20,314 nucleotides of DNA. It comes from CAIJXO01 sp041308645 (GTDB lineage: Bacteria > Patescibacteriota > Minisyncoccia > Phycocordibacterales > GWA1-40-21). The notes under the pieces were generated by a model, which saw nothing but the letters and a program-made list of their open reading frames with translations, was not told the DNA's origin and ran no database searches. The DNA is taken from assembly GCA_041308645.1 (NCBI GenBank), contig JBFZBC010000012.1, positions 1 through 20,314 of the forward strand. The letters are read 5' to 3'. Positions 7,449 to 14,496 of this stretch are shown one piece after another. Numbering within the stretch: position 1 is the stretch's first letter; every line of letters begins with the position of its first letter. A program made the translations under genes and the position numbers.

Positions 7449-8807
7449 ATGAAAGAAAAAATAAAGGAAAATGTACTGATGGAAAAAATAGTCTCACTTT
7501 GTAAAAGACGTGGTTTTGTTTATCAAGGTTCAGAAATATATGGTGGTCTTTCAGGTACTTGGGATTATGGTCCGTTGGGAACAGTATTAAAAAATAATAT
7601 CAGGGATTTATGGTGGAAAAAGTTTGTGACTGATAAGGACAATATGTATGGAATAGATGCCGCTATTCTTATGAACCAAAATGTCTGGAGAGCGACCGGA
7701 CATGTGGGGGGATTTTCTGATCCATTGATTGAGTGTGTTAAATGTCATAAGAGATTTCGTGAGGATCAGTTATCTGATAAAAAGAAGTGTCCAGATTGTA
7801 AAGGTACTTTGGGTGAGTCTAGGCAGTTTAATATGCTATTTAAAACTAATGTTGGGGCTTTAGAGGACGATTCTTCAGTGTCATATTTAAGACCGGAAAC
7901 GGCTCAGGGTATGTTCGTTAATTTTAAGAATATTATTGATTCTTTTCATCCCAAGTTACCTTTTGGAATGGCCCAGATTGGTAAGGCTTTTAGGAATGAA
8001 ATAGCGCCAAGGGATTTTACTTTTCGCTCTCGTGAATTTGAGCAGATGGAAATTGAATATTTAATAAAAGCTGATGATTGGCAAGACACCTTTGAGTATT
8101 TTAGGACTGAGATGATTGATTGGACAAAAGAAATAGGTCTGGAATCTAAACATGTTCATGAACTTGAAGTTGGAGATGAAGATCGAGCTTTTTATTCAAA
8201 AAGGACAATTGATTTTGAATTTGATTTTCCTTTTGGCCGGAGTGAGCTTTACGGTTTAGCTTATAGAACAGATTATGATTTAGACAGACATTCTAAAGCC
8301 AGTGGAGTAGATTTGAGTTATCAAGATGAGGAAATTAAGGAAAAATTTATGCCTCATTGTATTGAACCTTCTTTTGGTTTAGATAGAACTGTCTTGGCTA
8401 TTATTTCTGATGCTTATACTGAGGATAAAATGAATGATGAAGTCAGAGTTTATTTGAAATTTGTACCCAAAGTTGCTCCGGTTAAGGTTGCTGTTTTTCC
8501 TTTACTGAAGAATAAGCCTATCTTAATGGAAAAGGCTAAGGAACTTTATCTTAAACTAAAAAGAGAATTTGGCGCTGTAATGTTTGATGATAATGGAAAT
8601 GTGGGAAAGAGATACAGAAGGCAAGATGAAATCGGCACTCCATTTTGTGTGACAGTAGATTTTGACACCATAGGGATGCCTGCCCGACCAAATGATTCTG
8701 ATAATTTGGGCGTGGACTCAGTGACAGTTAGAGATCGTGATACAGGTAAACAAGAGAGAGTAGAAGTTAAGGAGTTAGTAAACTATTTAAAAAACAAATT
8801 GATTTAA
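7449..8807 (+). CDS. glyS: Glycyl-tRNA synthetase, dimeric type (about 452 aa)
   Basis: Class II synthetase of the homodimeric (archaeal/eukaryotic/Gram-positive) type, charging tRNA-Gly. Landmarks, numbered from ATG 7449: KRRGFVYQGSEIYGG and WDYGPLG near the N-terminus, a zinc knuckle with C96-x2-C99 and C114-x2-C117, RPETAQGMFVNF, motif 2 (AFRNEIAPRDFTFRSREFEQME, about 180-201), motif 3 (EPSFGLDRTVLAII), and a C-terminal anticodon-binding domain (KVAPVKVAVFPLL, DDNGNVGKRYRRQDEIGTPFCVTVD). I prefer ATG 7449, because the family usually has only about ten residues before KIVSL and a -10-like TATACT sits just upstream. ATG 7479 is also possible, and TTG 7413 is unlikely. It follows the surface protein directly. 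Confidence 0.96.
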   Translation: MKEKIKENVLMEKIVSLCKRRGFVYQGSEIYGGLSGTWDYGPLGTVLKNNIRDLWWKKFVTDKDNMYGIDAAILMNQNVWRATGHVGGFSDPLIECVKCHKRFREDQLSDKKKCPDCKGTLGESRQFNMLFKTNVGALEDDSSVSYLRPETAQGMFVNFKNIIDSFHPKLPFGMAQIGKAFRNEIAPRDFTFRSREFEQMEIEYLIKADDWQDTFEYFRTEMIDWTKEIGLESKHVHELEVGDEDRAFYSKRTIDFEFDFPFGRSELYGLAYRTDYDLDRHSKASGVDLSYQDEEIKEKFMPHCIEPSFGLDRTVLAIISDAYTEDKMNDEVRVYLKFVPKVAPVKVAVFPLLKNKPILMEKAKELYLKLKREFGAVMFDDNGNVGKRYRRQDEIGTPFCVTVDFDTIGMPARPNDSDNLGVDSVTVRDRDTGKQERVEVKELVNYLKNKLI

Positions 8808-8828
8808 TTTGTAAAATTGTGTTATATT
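8799..8828 (+). promoter_or_regulatory. Leaderless-type promoter for the M16 peptidase
   Basis: TTGATT at 8799-8804 (inside the glyS stop region), an 18-base spacer, and extended -10 TGTTATATT (TG 8820-8821, hexamer 8823-8828). Exactly six bases separate it from ATG 8835. Confidence 0.7.
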
Positions 8829-8834
8829 GTCCTA

Positions 8835-10103
8835 ATGCAATATAAAAAGACTATTTTGAACAATGGTTTAAGAGTGATTACTGTGCCGATGAAAGATAAT
8901 CCAACCGTCACGGTTCTTGTTTTAGTGGAAGCTGGTTCAAAGTATGAAAATAAAAAAAATAACGGTATTTCTCATTTTTTGGAGCATATGTGTTTTAAAG
9001 GGACAAAAAGACGTCCTTTGAATTCTGATATAAGTACTGAATTGGATAATATTGGTGCTAATTATAATGCTTTTACATCACAAGAATATACTGGTTATTA
9101 TGCCAAAGCCGAATATAGTAAGATTAATAATTTAATAGATATTGTGACTGATATGTATTTGAACCCAATTTTTGATAAGAAAGAGATTGAAAAAGAGAAG
9201 GGGGTAATTATTGAGGAGATAAATATGTATGAAGATTTACCTCAATACAAGGTTCAAAATTTAATCACCAGTTTGGTTTACCGGGATCAGCCCGCCGGCT
9301 TTGATATCGCTGGACCAAAAGCAAATATTAAAAAGATGAGTCAAATAGATTTTATTTCCTACCGAAGTAAACACTATAAAGCACCAGCTACCACTGTGGT
9401 AGTGGCCGGTAATTTTTCTGAGGGGAAAATAATTAAAAGTATAAGGAATATTTTTTCTGTGATGCCTAGTACCAAAAAAGGATTTAAAGAAAAAGTAAAA
9501 GAAAAACAATTAAAACCAAAGATCTCAGTTTTCAGGAAAGAAACTGATCAAACACATTTAGTATTGGCTCTGAGGACTTTTGGAGTTTTTGACGAAAGGT
9601 CAAAGGTTATGAAAGTATTAAATGGAGTTTTAAATGCCGGCATGAGTTCTAGATTGTTTAAAAAACTAAGAGATGAGATGGGGGTTTGTTACTATGTTCG
9701 AGCTAGTCAAGATGCTTTTACTGACCACGGGCTTTATACAGTAAGTGCTGGGGTGGATAGCAAAAGGGTTAAGGAAGTGATCTCAGTTATTTTAAATGAA
9801 TTTAATAAGCTAAAAACAGAATTAGTGTCTGAAAAAGAATTAAAAAAAGTGAAGCAGAATTTGATTGGCAGGATGTATTTATCTTTGGAATCCTCGGATT
9901 CTTTAGCTGAATTTTTTGGTGGTCAGGAAATTCTTAATGAAAAGTTGAAAAATCCTGAGAAAATAAAGACTGAGATTGAGTCTGTTACAGCTGAAGAAGT
10001 AAGAATTTTGGCTAAAGAAATTTTTGTAAATAATGGTTTAAATCTAGCCGTTGTTGGTAGATTTGATAATAAGGAAGAATTTGAGGATGTTCTCAAATTT
10101 TAA
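8835..10103 (+). CDS. M16 family zinc peptidase (processing-peptidase/PqqL-like), 422 aa
   Basis: Inverzincin (HxxEH) metalloprotease. Numbered from ATG 8835, the motif HFLEH is at 47-51, and the third zinc ligand is E128 in VIIEEI, exactly 76 residues after H51, as in mitochondrial processing peptidase beta. The opening TILNNGLRVITVPM and VLVEAGSKYE(N)KKNNGISHFLEHMCFKGT are typical, and the second half (GVLNAGMSSRLFKKLRDEMGVCYYVRA) is the M16 C-terminal domain. At about 420 residues it is the single-unit form, normally dimeric. No signal peptide is seen, so it is probably cytoplasmic. The upstream ATG at 8817 is in frame, but it overlaps the promoter and gives an unconserved MCYIVL, so 8835 is the start. 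Its physiological substrate cannot be told from sequence. Confidence 0.94.
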   Translation: MQYKKTILNNGLRVITVPMKDNPTVTVLVLVEAGSKYENKKNNGISHFLEHMCFKGTKRRPLNSDISTELDNIGANYNAFTSQEYTGYYAKAEYSKINNLIDIVTDMYLNPIFDKKEIEKEKGVIIEEINMYEDLPQYKVQNLITSLVYRDQPAGFDIAGPKANIKKMSQIDFISYRSKHYKAPATTVVVAGNFSEGKIIKSIRNIFSVMPSTKKGFKEKVKEKQLKPKISVFRKETDQTHLVLALRTFGVFDERSKVMKVLNGVLNAGMSSRLFKKLRDEMGVCYYVRASQDAFTDHGLYTVSAGVDSKRVKEVISVILNEFNKLKTELVSEKELKKVKQNLIGRMYLSLESSDSLAEFFGGQEILNEKLKNPEKIKTEIESVTAEEVRILAKEIFVNNGLNLAVVGRFDNKEEFEDVLKF

Positions 10104-10117
10104 AATTATTGGTTTTG

Positions 10118-10126
10118 TGATACAAT
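10118..10126 (+). promoter_or_regulatory. Leaderless-type extended -10 for the AI-2E permease
   Basis: TGATACAAT (TG 10118-10119, hexamer TACAAT 10121-10126) lies exactly six bases before ATG 10133. No good -35 is visible, as is common with extended -10 promoters. Confidence 0.65.
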
Positions 10127-10132
10127 ACTTTT

Positions 10133-11278
10133 ATGGAGAGGTCTGATAAAAATATCAATATAAATATCAATTCTGGGAGCGTTATCAAGGCTCTGATTAT
10201 TGTATTAATTATATTTTTACTTTACCGGATGTTGGATTTGGTCTTGGTGGTTTTGACAGCTGTTGTTATTGCCTCCGCTGTTGAGCCTTTGGTTATTTGG
10301 TTTAAGCAATATAAAGTTAAGAGATTATTTTCTGTAATAATTACTTATATTTGTATTGTTTTAGTTTTCTCAGGACTTTTATATTTCTTTGTTCCACCGG
10401 TTTTGGAGGAAGCCTCAAACTTATTAAGTAATGCTCCAAAATATCTTAAATCGGTTACTCTCTGGAATCCTTTAAGTATGAATCAGCTAGTTCAGACTGG
10501 TCAGGTTGCGGAGAATATTTCAATAGGCATAGATGGTGGCAAGAAAGTATTAAGTAGCTTGGCTACTGATAGCATTCAGCTTTCGGTTATAAGTGATTTG
10601 ATTAACAGTTTCCGTGATTTAACTGAGAGCGCCTCAAATAATATAATAAACATTGCCAGCAGTATCTTTGGAGGTGCCTTTTCTTTTATTTTAATTATTA
10701 TCTTATCATTTTATCTAGCTGTGCAGGAGGGAGGGGTAGAAAAGTTTTTGAAAATTATTACTCCTCTAAAAAACGAACCTTACATTATTGATTTGTGGAA
10801 GCGCTCACAGAGAAAGATCGGATATTGGATGCAGGGTCAGTTATTATTAGCTCTTCTCGTTGGAGTTTTGGTTTATTTAGGTTTGATGATTTTAGGAATT
10901 AAAAATGCTTTAATTTTTGCAGTTTTTGCTGGAGCCTTTGAAATAATTCCTTTATTTGGTCCGGTTATCGCCTCCATTCCCGCTATTTTAGCTGGTTTAA
11001 CTGATGGTGGGGTGACTACTGCTCTTTTGATAGCTGGTTTATTTGTGATAATACAACAATTTGAAAACCATCTGATTTATCCCTTAGTGGTTAAAAAAGT
11101 TGTCGGCATTTCACCAATAATCGTTATTATTGCACTTATTATTGGAGGGAAACTAGCTGGTTTCCTTGGAATTATACTTGCAGCACCATTAACTGCTATT
11201 TTGATGGAATATATAGATGATATTGAAAAAGATAAAGACTCCCTTATTGTTAAGGAGAGCCATAATGTATCGTCCTAA
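10133..11278 (+). CDS. AI-2E family transporter (PerM-like permease), 381 aa
   Basis: Polytopic inner-membrane protein. After a short polar N-terminus (MERSDKNINININSGS) come paired TMs at about residues 17-55, another TM near 63-86, a soluble stretch of about 80 residues, TMs near 165-195, and a C-terminal bundle from about 228 to 365. The family signature is clear: GGVEKFLKIITPL, YWMQGQLLLALLVGVLVYLGLMILG, EIIPLFGPVIASIPAILAGL, FENHLIYPLVVKKVVGISPIIVIIALIIGGKLAGFLGIILAAPLTAIL. Members were named for autoinducer-2 export, but many act as general exporters or Na+/H+ antiporters, so the substrate here is unknown. The stop lies six bases before metG, suggesting the two share a transcript. Confidence 0.93.
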   Translation: MERSDKNINININSGSVIKALIIVLIIFLLYRMLDLVLVVLTAVVIASAVEPLVIWFKQYKVKRLFSVIITYICIVLVFSGLLYFFVPPVLEEASNLLSNAPKYLKSVTLWNPLSMNQLVQTGQVAENISIGIDGGKKVLSSLATDSIQLSVISDLINSFRDLTESASNNIINIASSIFGGAFSFILIIILSFYLAVQEGGVEKFLKIITPLKNEPYIIDLWKRSQRKIGYWMQGQLLLALLVGVLVYLGLMILGIKNALIFAVFAGAFEIIPLFGPVIASIPAILAGLTDGGVTTALLIAGLFVIIQQFENHLIYPLVVKKVVGISPIIVIIALIIGGKLAGFLGIILAAPLTAILMEYIDDIEKDKDSLIVKESHNVSS

Positions 11279-11284
11279 ATATTT

Positions 11285-12730
11285 ATGTCTGATAATTTTT
11301 ACATTACCACTACGCTTCCATATGTAAACGCTCCCGCTCATATGGGGCATGCTTTGGAGTTTGTGCGGGCAGATATTATTGCTCGATACAAAAAGCTTTT
11401 AGGTTATGAAGTATTTTTCAATACTGGGACAGATGAGCATGGCCAGAAAATTTATCAAAAAGCTCTAGAAAACAAACAAACCCCACAGGAGTTTGTGGAT
11501 TTTTATGCCAGTAAATTTAAGGAGTTATTAAAATTATTGGGTATTTCTCCCGATATAAATTTTATTAGAACCACGGATGAAAACCATATAAAATCTGCCC
11601 AAGAATTTTGGAAAGTTTGTTATAATAATGGTTATATTTATAAAAAAAATTATCAAGTAAAATATTGCATTGGTTGTGAGCTTGAAAAGACTGATTCGGA
11701 TTTGGTAGAAGGTAAATGTCCTAATCACCCAAACGGAGAATTAGAAATTCGTGATGAGGAAAATTATTTTTTTAGATTCTCTGATTTTCAAAAACCACTC
11801 CTTTCATTTTATGAAAAAAATTCAAATTTTGTTATACCAGATTTTCGTTTTAAGGAAATAAAAACTTTTATTGAAGGTGGTCTTTTGGATTTTAGTATTT
11901 CTAGATTAAAAGAGAAAATGCCGTGGGGAATAGAGGTACCAGGTGATCCAGAACATATTATGTATGTTTGGTTTGATGCTTTGGTAAATTATGTTTCAGC
12001 AATCGGTTGGCCGGCTAATATGGAGAAATTTAATAAATGGCAGGTTTCTACTGGCGGTATGGTCCAATATTGTGGTAAAGATAATTTACGTCAACAGACA
12101 GCTATGTGGCAAGCGATGCTTATGGCAGCCAAACTACCAAATTCTAAAACAGTAGTTATAGATGGTTTTGTGACTGGGGCAGGTGGGGTAAAAATGAGTA
12201 AATCTCTCGGTAACGGTATTGATCCAGTAAAACTATTAGAAATTTATGGCACTGATGCCATGCGTTATTATGTGGCTAGAGAGTTACACCCTTTTGAAGA
12301 TAGTCCTTTGACTACAGAAATGTTTAAAGAGGCTTATAATGCGAATTTGGCTAATGGTTTGGGTAACCTAGTGTCTAGAGTGATGAAGATGTCCGAGACA
12401 TATAACGTTAGAATTGGGGATGATTTGGGAAGCATATTTTGGAATAGTAAAGTAGAGGATCTTGAATTATTTAATATTAAAAAATATTGTGATCAGATTT
12501 GGGATGTTGATATTAAAAGTTTAGATGAGTATATTCAAAGAGAGAAACCTTTTTCTAAAATTAAAGTGGATAAGGAAGGAGCAGAAAAGGATGTAAAATA
12601 TTTACTTACACACTTAAGGGGTATAGCATTTAAACTTCAACCAATATTACCAGAAACTTCAGTTAAAATACTTCAATTAATTAAAGAAAATAAAACTCCC
12701 GTGGCACCTTTGTTTTTAAGAAAAGATTAA
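11285..12730 (+). CDS. metG: Methionyl-tRNA synthetase (481 aa, no C-terminal dimerisation domain)
   Basis: Class I synthetase charging initiator and elongator tRNA-Met. HMGH (19-22, the HIGH motif), one zinc knuckle (C128, C131, C145, H148, the same spacing as the Thermus enzyme), WFDALVNYVSAIGWP, and KMSKS at 303-307 are present, followed by the helical anticodon-binding domain. It ends at PLFLRKD and lacks the C-terminal tRNA-binding or dimer domain found in many bacterial MetRS, so it should be a monomer. No Shine-Dalgarno or close -10 is seen. ATG 11285 is six bases after the upstream stop, so translation probably follows on from the permease message. Confidence 0.96.
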   Translation: MSDNFYITTTLPYVNAPAHMGHALEFVRADIIARYKKLLGYEVFFNTGTDEHGQKIYQKALENKQTPQEFVDFYASKFKELLKLLGISPDINFIRTTDENHIKSAQEFWKVCYNNGYIYKKNYQVKYCIGCELEKTDSDLVEGKCPNHPNGELEIRDEENYFFRFSDFQKPLLSFYEKNSNFVIPDFRFKEIKTFIEGGLLDFSISRLKEKMPWGIEVPGDPEHIMYVWFDALVNYVSAIGWPANMEKFNKWQVSTGGMVQYCGKDNLRQQTAMWQAMLMAAKLPNSKTVVIDGFVTGAGGVKMSKSLGNGIDPVKLLEIYGTDAMRYYVARELHPFEDSPLTTEMFKEAYNANLANGLGNLVSRVMKMSETYNVRIGDDLGSIFWNSKVEDLELFNIKKYCDQIWDVDIKSLDEYIQREKPFSKIKVDKEGAEKDVKYLLTHLRGIAFKLQPILPETSVKILQLIKENKTPVAPLFLRKD

Positions 12731-12753
12731 TTTCCATCTTGAAATTTACCACA

Positions 12754-12936
12754 GCAAGAATACAGTACTAGAGGAGGCTTCGCAGCCAGGTAGGCGAGTT
12801 GAGATTTAGGAAAGGGACCCAAATGAAAGACCTTGAACGTTTTGTAATCAAAATGTGAAAGGTGTACTGCTCCTGTAAGGAGGGAGCAAATTTTTAGCAG
12901 AAAATTATGCGTGCTCCGGTTAGTACTGTATTTTGC
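12754..12936 (+). ncRNA. Candidate structured RNA between metG and tatD (family unknown)
   Basis: About 230 bases without a gene lie between metG and tatD, and their ends pair with each other. Bases 12759-12770 (AATACAGTACTA) pair perfectly with 12921-12932. The stem extends outward by four pairs past one bulged G (12754-12757 with 12933-12936) and inward by GGAG/CTCC (12773-12776 with 12914-12917). Inside is a hairpin at 12830-12863 with 12 pairs interrupted by tandem G-A/A-G pairs (12835-12836 opposite 12857-12858), and one at 12868-12888 (TGCTCC/GGAGCA) followed by AAATTTTT. Smaller hairpins lie at 12778-12798 and 12804-12824. The 3' end overlaps the tatD promoter, so it more likely belongs to the metG transcript or is a separate RNA than a tatD leader. 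It does not match tmRNA, SRP, RNase P, 6S or riboswitch cores that I know. The strand is assumed from the neighbours. Confidence 0.45.
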
Positions 12937-12960
12937 GGAGGAAAATTTTTAATATATACT
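12933..12960 (+). promoter_or_regulatory. Leaderless-type promoter for tatD
   Basis: TTGCGG at 12933-12938, a 16-base spacer and TATACT at 12955-12960. The hexamer touches the ATG at 12961 and lies exactly six bases before the second in-frame ATG at 12967, which fits the spacing rule seen elsewhere and picks 12967 as the start. Confidence 0.6.
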
Positions 12961-12966
12961 ATGCTT

Positions 12967-13908
12967 ATGAAATATATTGATATCCACTCACATCTAGGTT
13001 TTGAGGATTATGGTGATGATAGAACACATGTGATAAAGAGGATGATTGACCATCAGGTGGGGACTATTGCCGTAGGTGCTGACTTGGAATCTTCCAAGGA
13101 AGCAGTAAAAGTTGCTGAGCAAAATGAAAATATCTGGGCGTGTATTGGTCAACACCCCACTCATAATGTAAATATGATAAATACTGAGATACACCATGGT
13201 GTATCTACTGAAGTGAACCATGGTTCACTTGGTTTTGATGAAGTAGAGTTTGAAAAATTAGTGAAGAATCCCAAAGTGGTAGCGGTTGGGGAATGTGGTT
13301 TGGATTATTTTAAAATAGGTGATACTTGCCCCGTAGTGAAGAATTCTGATTCTTCTACTACTGGGGTAGAAAAAATAAAAGCGAAACAGAAAGAAATTTT
13401 TATAAAACAAATTGAGTTTGCTATAAAACATGATAAACCACTTATGCTCCATATTCGTGATGGGCAAAAAGGAGAGAAGCAAAGAAACACCGACGGAATC
13501 GGCTTAAGTCCGGACAAATCCGATTCCGTCGGTGTTTCTTCCTCAGCTTTTGCTGACGCCCTTGAAATTTTAAATAATTATAAGGGCCAGGTGAGAGGAA
13601 ATCTACATTTCTTTACTGGCAAACTTACGCAAGCACAAAAATTTATTGATTTAGGTTTTACTATTTCCTTTGTTGGTCTGATAACCTATATTAATGATTT
13701 TGATAAAATAATAAAAACTTTACCGCTTGAAAGTCTTCAGGCCGAGACTGACGCCCCTTTTGTATCTCCCGTGCCTCACCGTGGGGAGCGTAACGAACCT
13801 GCGTATGTTATTGAAGTTTACAAAAAAATTGCTGAAATCCGAAGTGAAGATTCAGAATTAGTTCGTGAACAGCTTCTCAAAAACGCTAGGCGAATGTTTG
13901 ATATTTAA
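12967..13908 (+). CDS. tatD: TatD family metal-dependent DNase with three inserted loops (313 aa)
   Basis: TIM-barrel metal-dependent hydrolase, with 3'-5' DNase activity in studied members. The metal ligands are all present, numbered from ATG 12967: H7 and H9 (DIHSH), E109 (VGECGLDYFK), H162 (MLHIRD), H214 (NLHFFTG) and D262 (ETDAPF). The closing SPVPHRGERNEPAYV and NARRMF are typical. I chose 12967 because the protein then begins MKYIDIHSH, as the family does; the ATGs at 12907 and 12961 overlap the promoter. The protein is about 50 residues longer than the usual 255-265. The excess lies in three low-conservation stretches (about 70-92, 117-140 and 167-195), and each corresponds at the DNA level to a palindromic repeat. 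The catalytic core around them is intact, so the enzyme may well be active. Confidence 0.93.
   Translation: MKYIDIHSHLGFEDYGDDRTHVIKRMIDHQVGTIAVGADLESSKEAVKVAEQNENIWACIGQHPTHNVNMINTEIHHGVSTEVNHGSLGFDEVEFEKLVKNPKVVAVGECGLDYFKIGDTCPVVKNSDSSTTGVEKIKAKQKEIFIKQIEFAIKHDKPLMLHIRDGQKGEKQRNTDGIGLSPDKSDSVGVSSSAFADALEILNNYKGQVRGNLHFFTGKLTQAQKFIDLGFTISFVGLITYINDFDKIIKTLPLESLQAETDAPFVSPVPHRGERNEPAYVIEVYKKIAEIRSEDSELVREQLLKNARRMFDI
13183..13230 (+). repeat. Two tandem 24-base units, each a perfect 20-bp palindrome, inside tatD
   Basis: Each unit is ACTG followed by a perfect 20-bp palindrome. The first palindrome is 13187-13206 and the second 13211-13230. Both are centred on ACCATGGT and differ in the flanks, in a compensated way that keeps them palindromic. 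They encode the near-repeat TEIHHGVS / TEVNHGSL at about residues 73-88 of TatD, where relatives have a short loop. Confidence 0.9.
13329..13366 (+). repeat. Imperfect palindrome inside tatD, second insertion
   Basis: CCCC-GTAGT-GAAGAAT (13329-13344) pairs with ATTCTTC-ACTAC-GGGG (13349-13366) around a four-base loop, with two single-base bulges (13356 and 13362). That is 16 paired bases. It encodes CPVVKNSDSSTTG at about residues 121-133, just after the conserved GLDYFK, again where relatives have a short loop. Confidence 0.75.
13482..13540 (+). repeat. 59-base palindromic element with 21-bp perfect arms inside tatD
   Basis: Arms 13482-13502 and 13520-13540 are perfect reverse complements. 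The 17-base centre contains a second palindrome, GTCCGGAC. The element stays in frame and encodes about 20 residues (NTDGIGLSPDKSDSVGV) at positions 174-190 of TatD, between the conserved MLHIRD and the helix ADALEIL. A small hairpin (TCAGC-TTTT-GCTGA) follows directly at 13543-13556. Confidence 0.93.
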
Positions 13909-13926
13909 AGGCTTTTGTGTTAATGT
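13898..13926 (+). promoter_or_regulatory. Leaderless-type promoter for rpsF
   Basis: TTGATA at 13898-13903 (inside the tatD 3' end), a 17-base spacer, and TG plus TAATGT at 13921-13926 (TANNNT type). Seven bases separate it from ATG 13934. The -35 is good and the -10 weak. Confidence 0.55.
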
Positions 13927-13933
13927 TGTCTCT

Positions 13934-14482
13934 ATGGAAAAAGTCGAAACATTAGAAAAACCCGCCCGAACAACCGGACAAGATTCCAGTGTTCAGTCGG
14001 GCAGGGAGGGTGGTCTCCAGGTCTATGAACTTGGTTACCATATAGTTTCCACCGTTGCGGAGGAAAATGTGCCCAAAGAGGTTGAAACCCTAAAGGCAAT
14101 TGTTCTAAAGGATGGAGGATCGCAGTTGAGTCTCGGCGAACCAAAGCTTATTAACCTCGCTTACTCAATGACAAAGTCTGTCGCGGACGTAAAGAAGAAA
14201 TTCAATACAGCCTATTTTGGTTGGATTAAGTTCGAGACTAAGTCAGAGCTAATGCCTATGATAAAGAAGGCAGTGGATGCAAATCCAAACGTTCTTCGAT
14301 ACATTCTCATTAAGACCGTAAGAGAGAACACTTTGTACACGCCAAAGTTAAACGTTAGAGCTGTAAATAAAGAAGAAAAATCCAAGGTTAAAAAGTCTAT
14401 TAAAACGGATGAAACAAAAGCTACTTCTGTAGAAGATATAGAAGACATTGATAAATCGATAGAAGAGTTAATAGCAGAATAG
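13934..14482 (+). CDS. rpsF: Ribosomal protein bS6 with N-terminal and acidic C-terminal extensions (182 aa)
   Basis: Small-subunit protein that pairs with bS18 on the 16S rRNA platform. The S6 core runs from about residue 28 to 130: YELGYHIVSTVAEENVPKEVETLKAIV, then AYSMTKSVADVKKKFNTAYFGWIKFET and LRYILIKTVREN. Two additions are unusual. Residues 10-27 (PARTTGQDSSVQSGREGG) are encoded by a palindromic element, and residues about 145-182 form a Lys-rich then acidic tail ending IDKSIEELIAE. The start ATG 13934 is set by the promoter just upstream; the in-frame ATG at 13865 lies inside tatD. It heads the classical rpsF-ssb-rpsR cluster. Base use in the core (14040-14300) is visibly richer in G and C than in neighbouring genes, consistent with high expression. 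Confidence 0.92.
   Translation: MEKVETLEKPARTTGQDSSVQSGREGGLQVYELGYHIVSTVAEENVPKEVETLKAIVLKDGGSQLSLGEPKLINLAYSMTKSVADVKKKFNTAYFGWIKFETKSELMPMIKKAVDANPNVLRYILIKTVRENTLYTPKLNVRAVNKEEKSKVKKSIKTDETKATSVEDIEDIDKSIEELIAE
13961..14006 (+). repeat. Imperfect palindromic element inside the 5' end of rpsF
   Basis: CCCGCCCGA at 13961-13969 pairs with TCGGGCAGGG at 13997-14006 (one bulge). The inner part ACAACCGGA (13970-13978) pairs with TCCAGTGT (13985-13992) with one bulge and a wobble. It encodes residues 10-25 of S6, before the conserved core. It resembles the tatD elements in being palindromic, in frame and placed in a tolerant part of a core protein. Confidence 0.6.
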
Positions 14483-14496
14483 TTATTAGTTATTTG

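Noticed and set aside
12938..12942. GGAGG as Shine-Dalgarno for tatD
   Set aside because: It is 18 or 24 bases from the possible ATGs, too far to act; the close TATACT gives a better explanation as a leaderless promoter.
12907..12966. Upstream in-frame starts of tatD (MRAPVSTVFC..., MLMK...)
   Set aside because: They overlap the promoter and the RNA candidate and add residues not found before the conserved MKYIDIHSH opening.
12731..12966. Known RNA classes (tmRNA, SRP, RNase P, 6S, T-box, SAM riboswitch) for the metG-tatD gap
   Set aside because: None of their invariant cores (for example the SRP GGAAGGAAGCAGCC-like loop, the RNase P P4 strands or the T-box TGG bulge) could be found.
13083..13098. 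CTTGGAA/TTCCAAG palindrome in tatD
   Set aside because: It encodes the conserved DLESSKEA segment of the family, so it is part of the normal gene and not an insertion.
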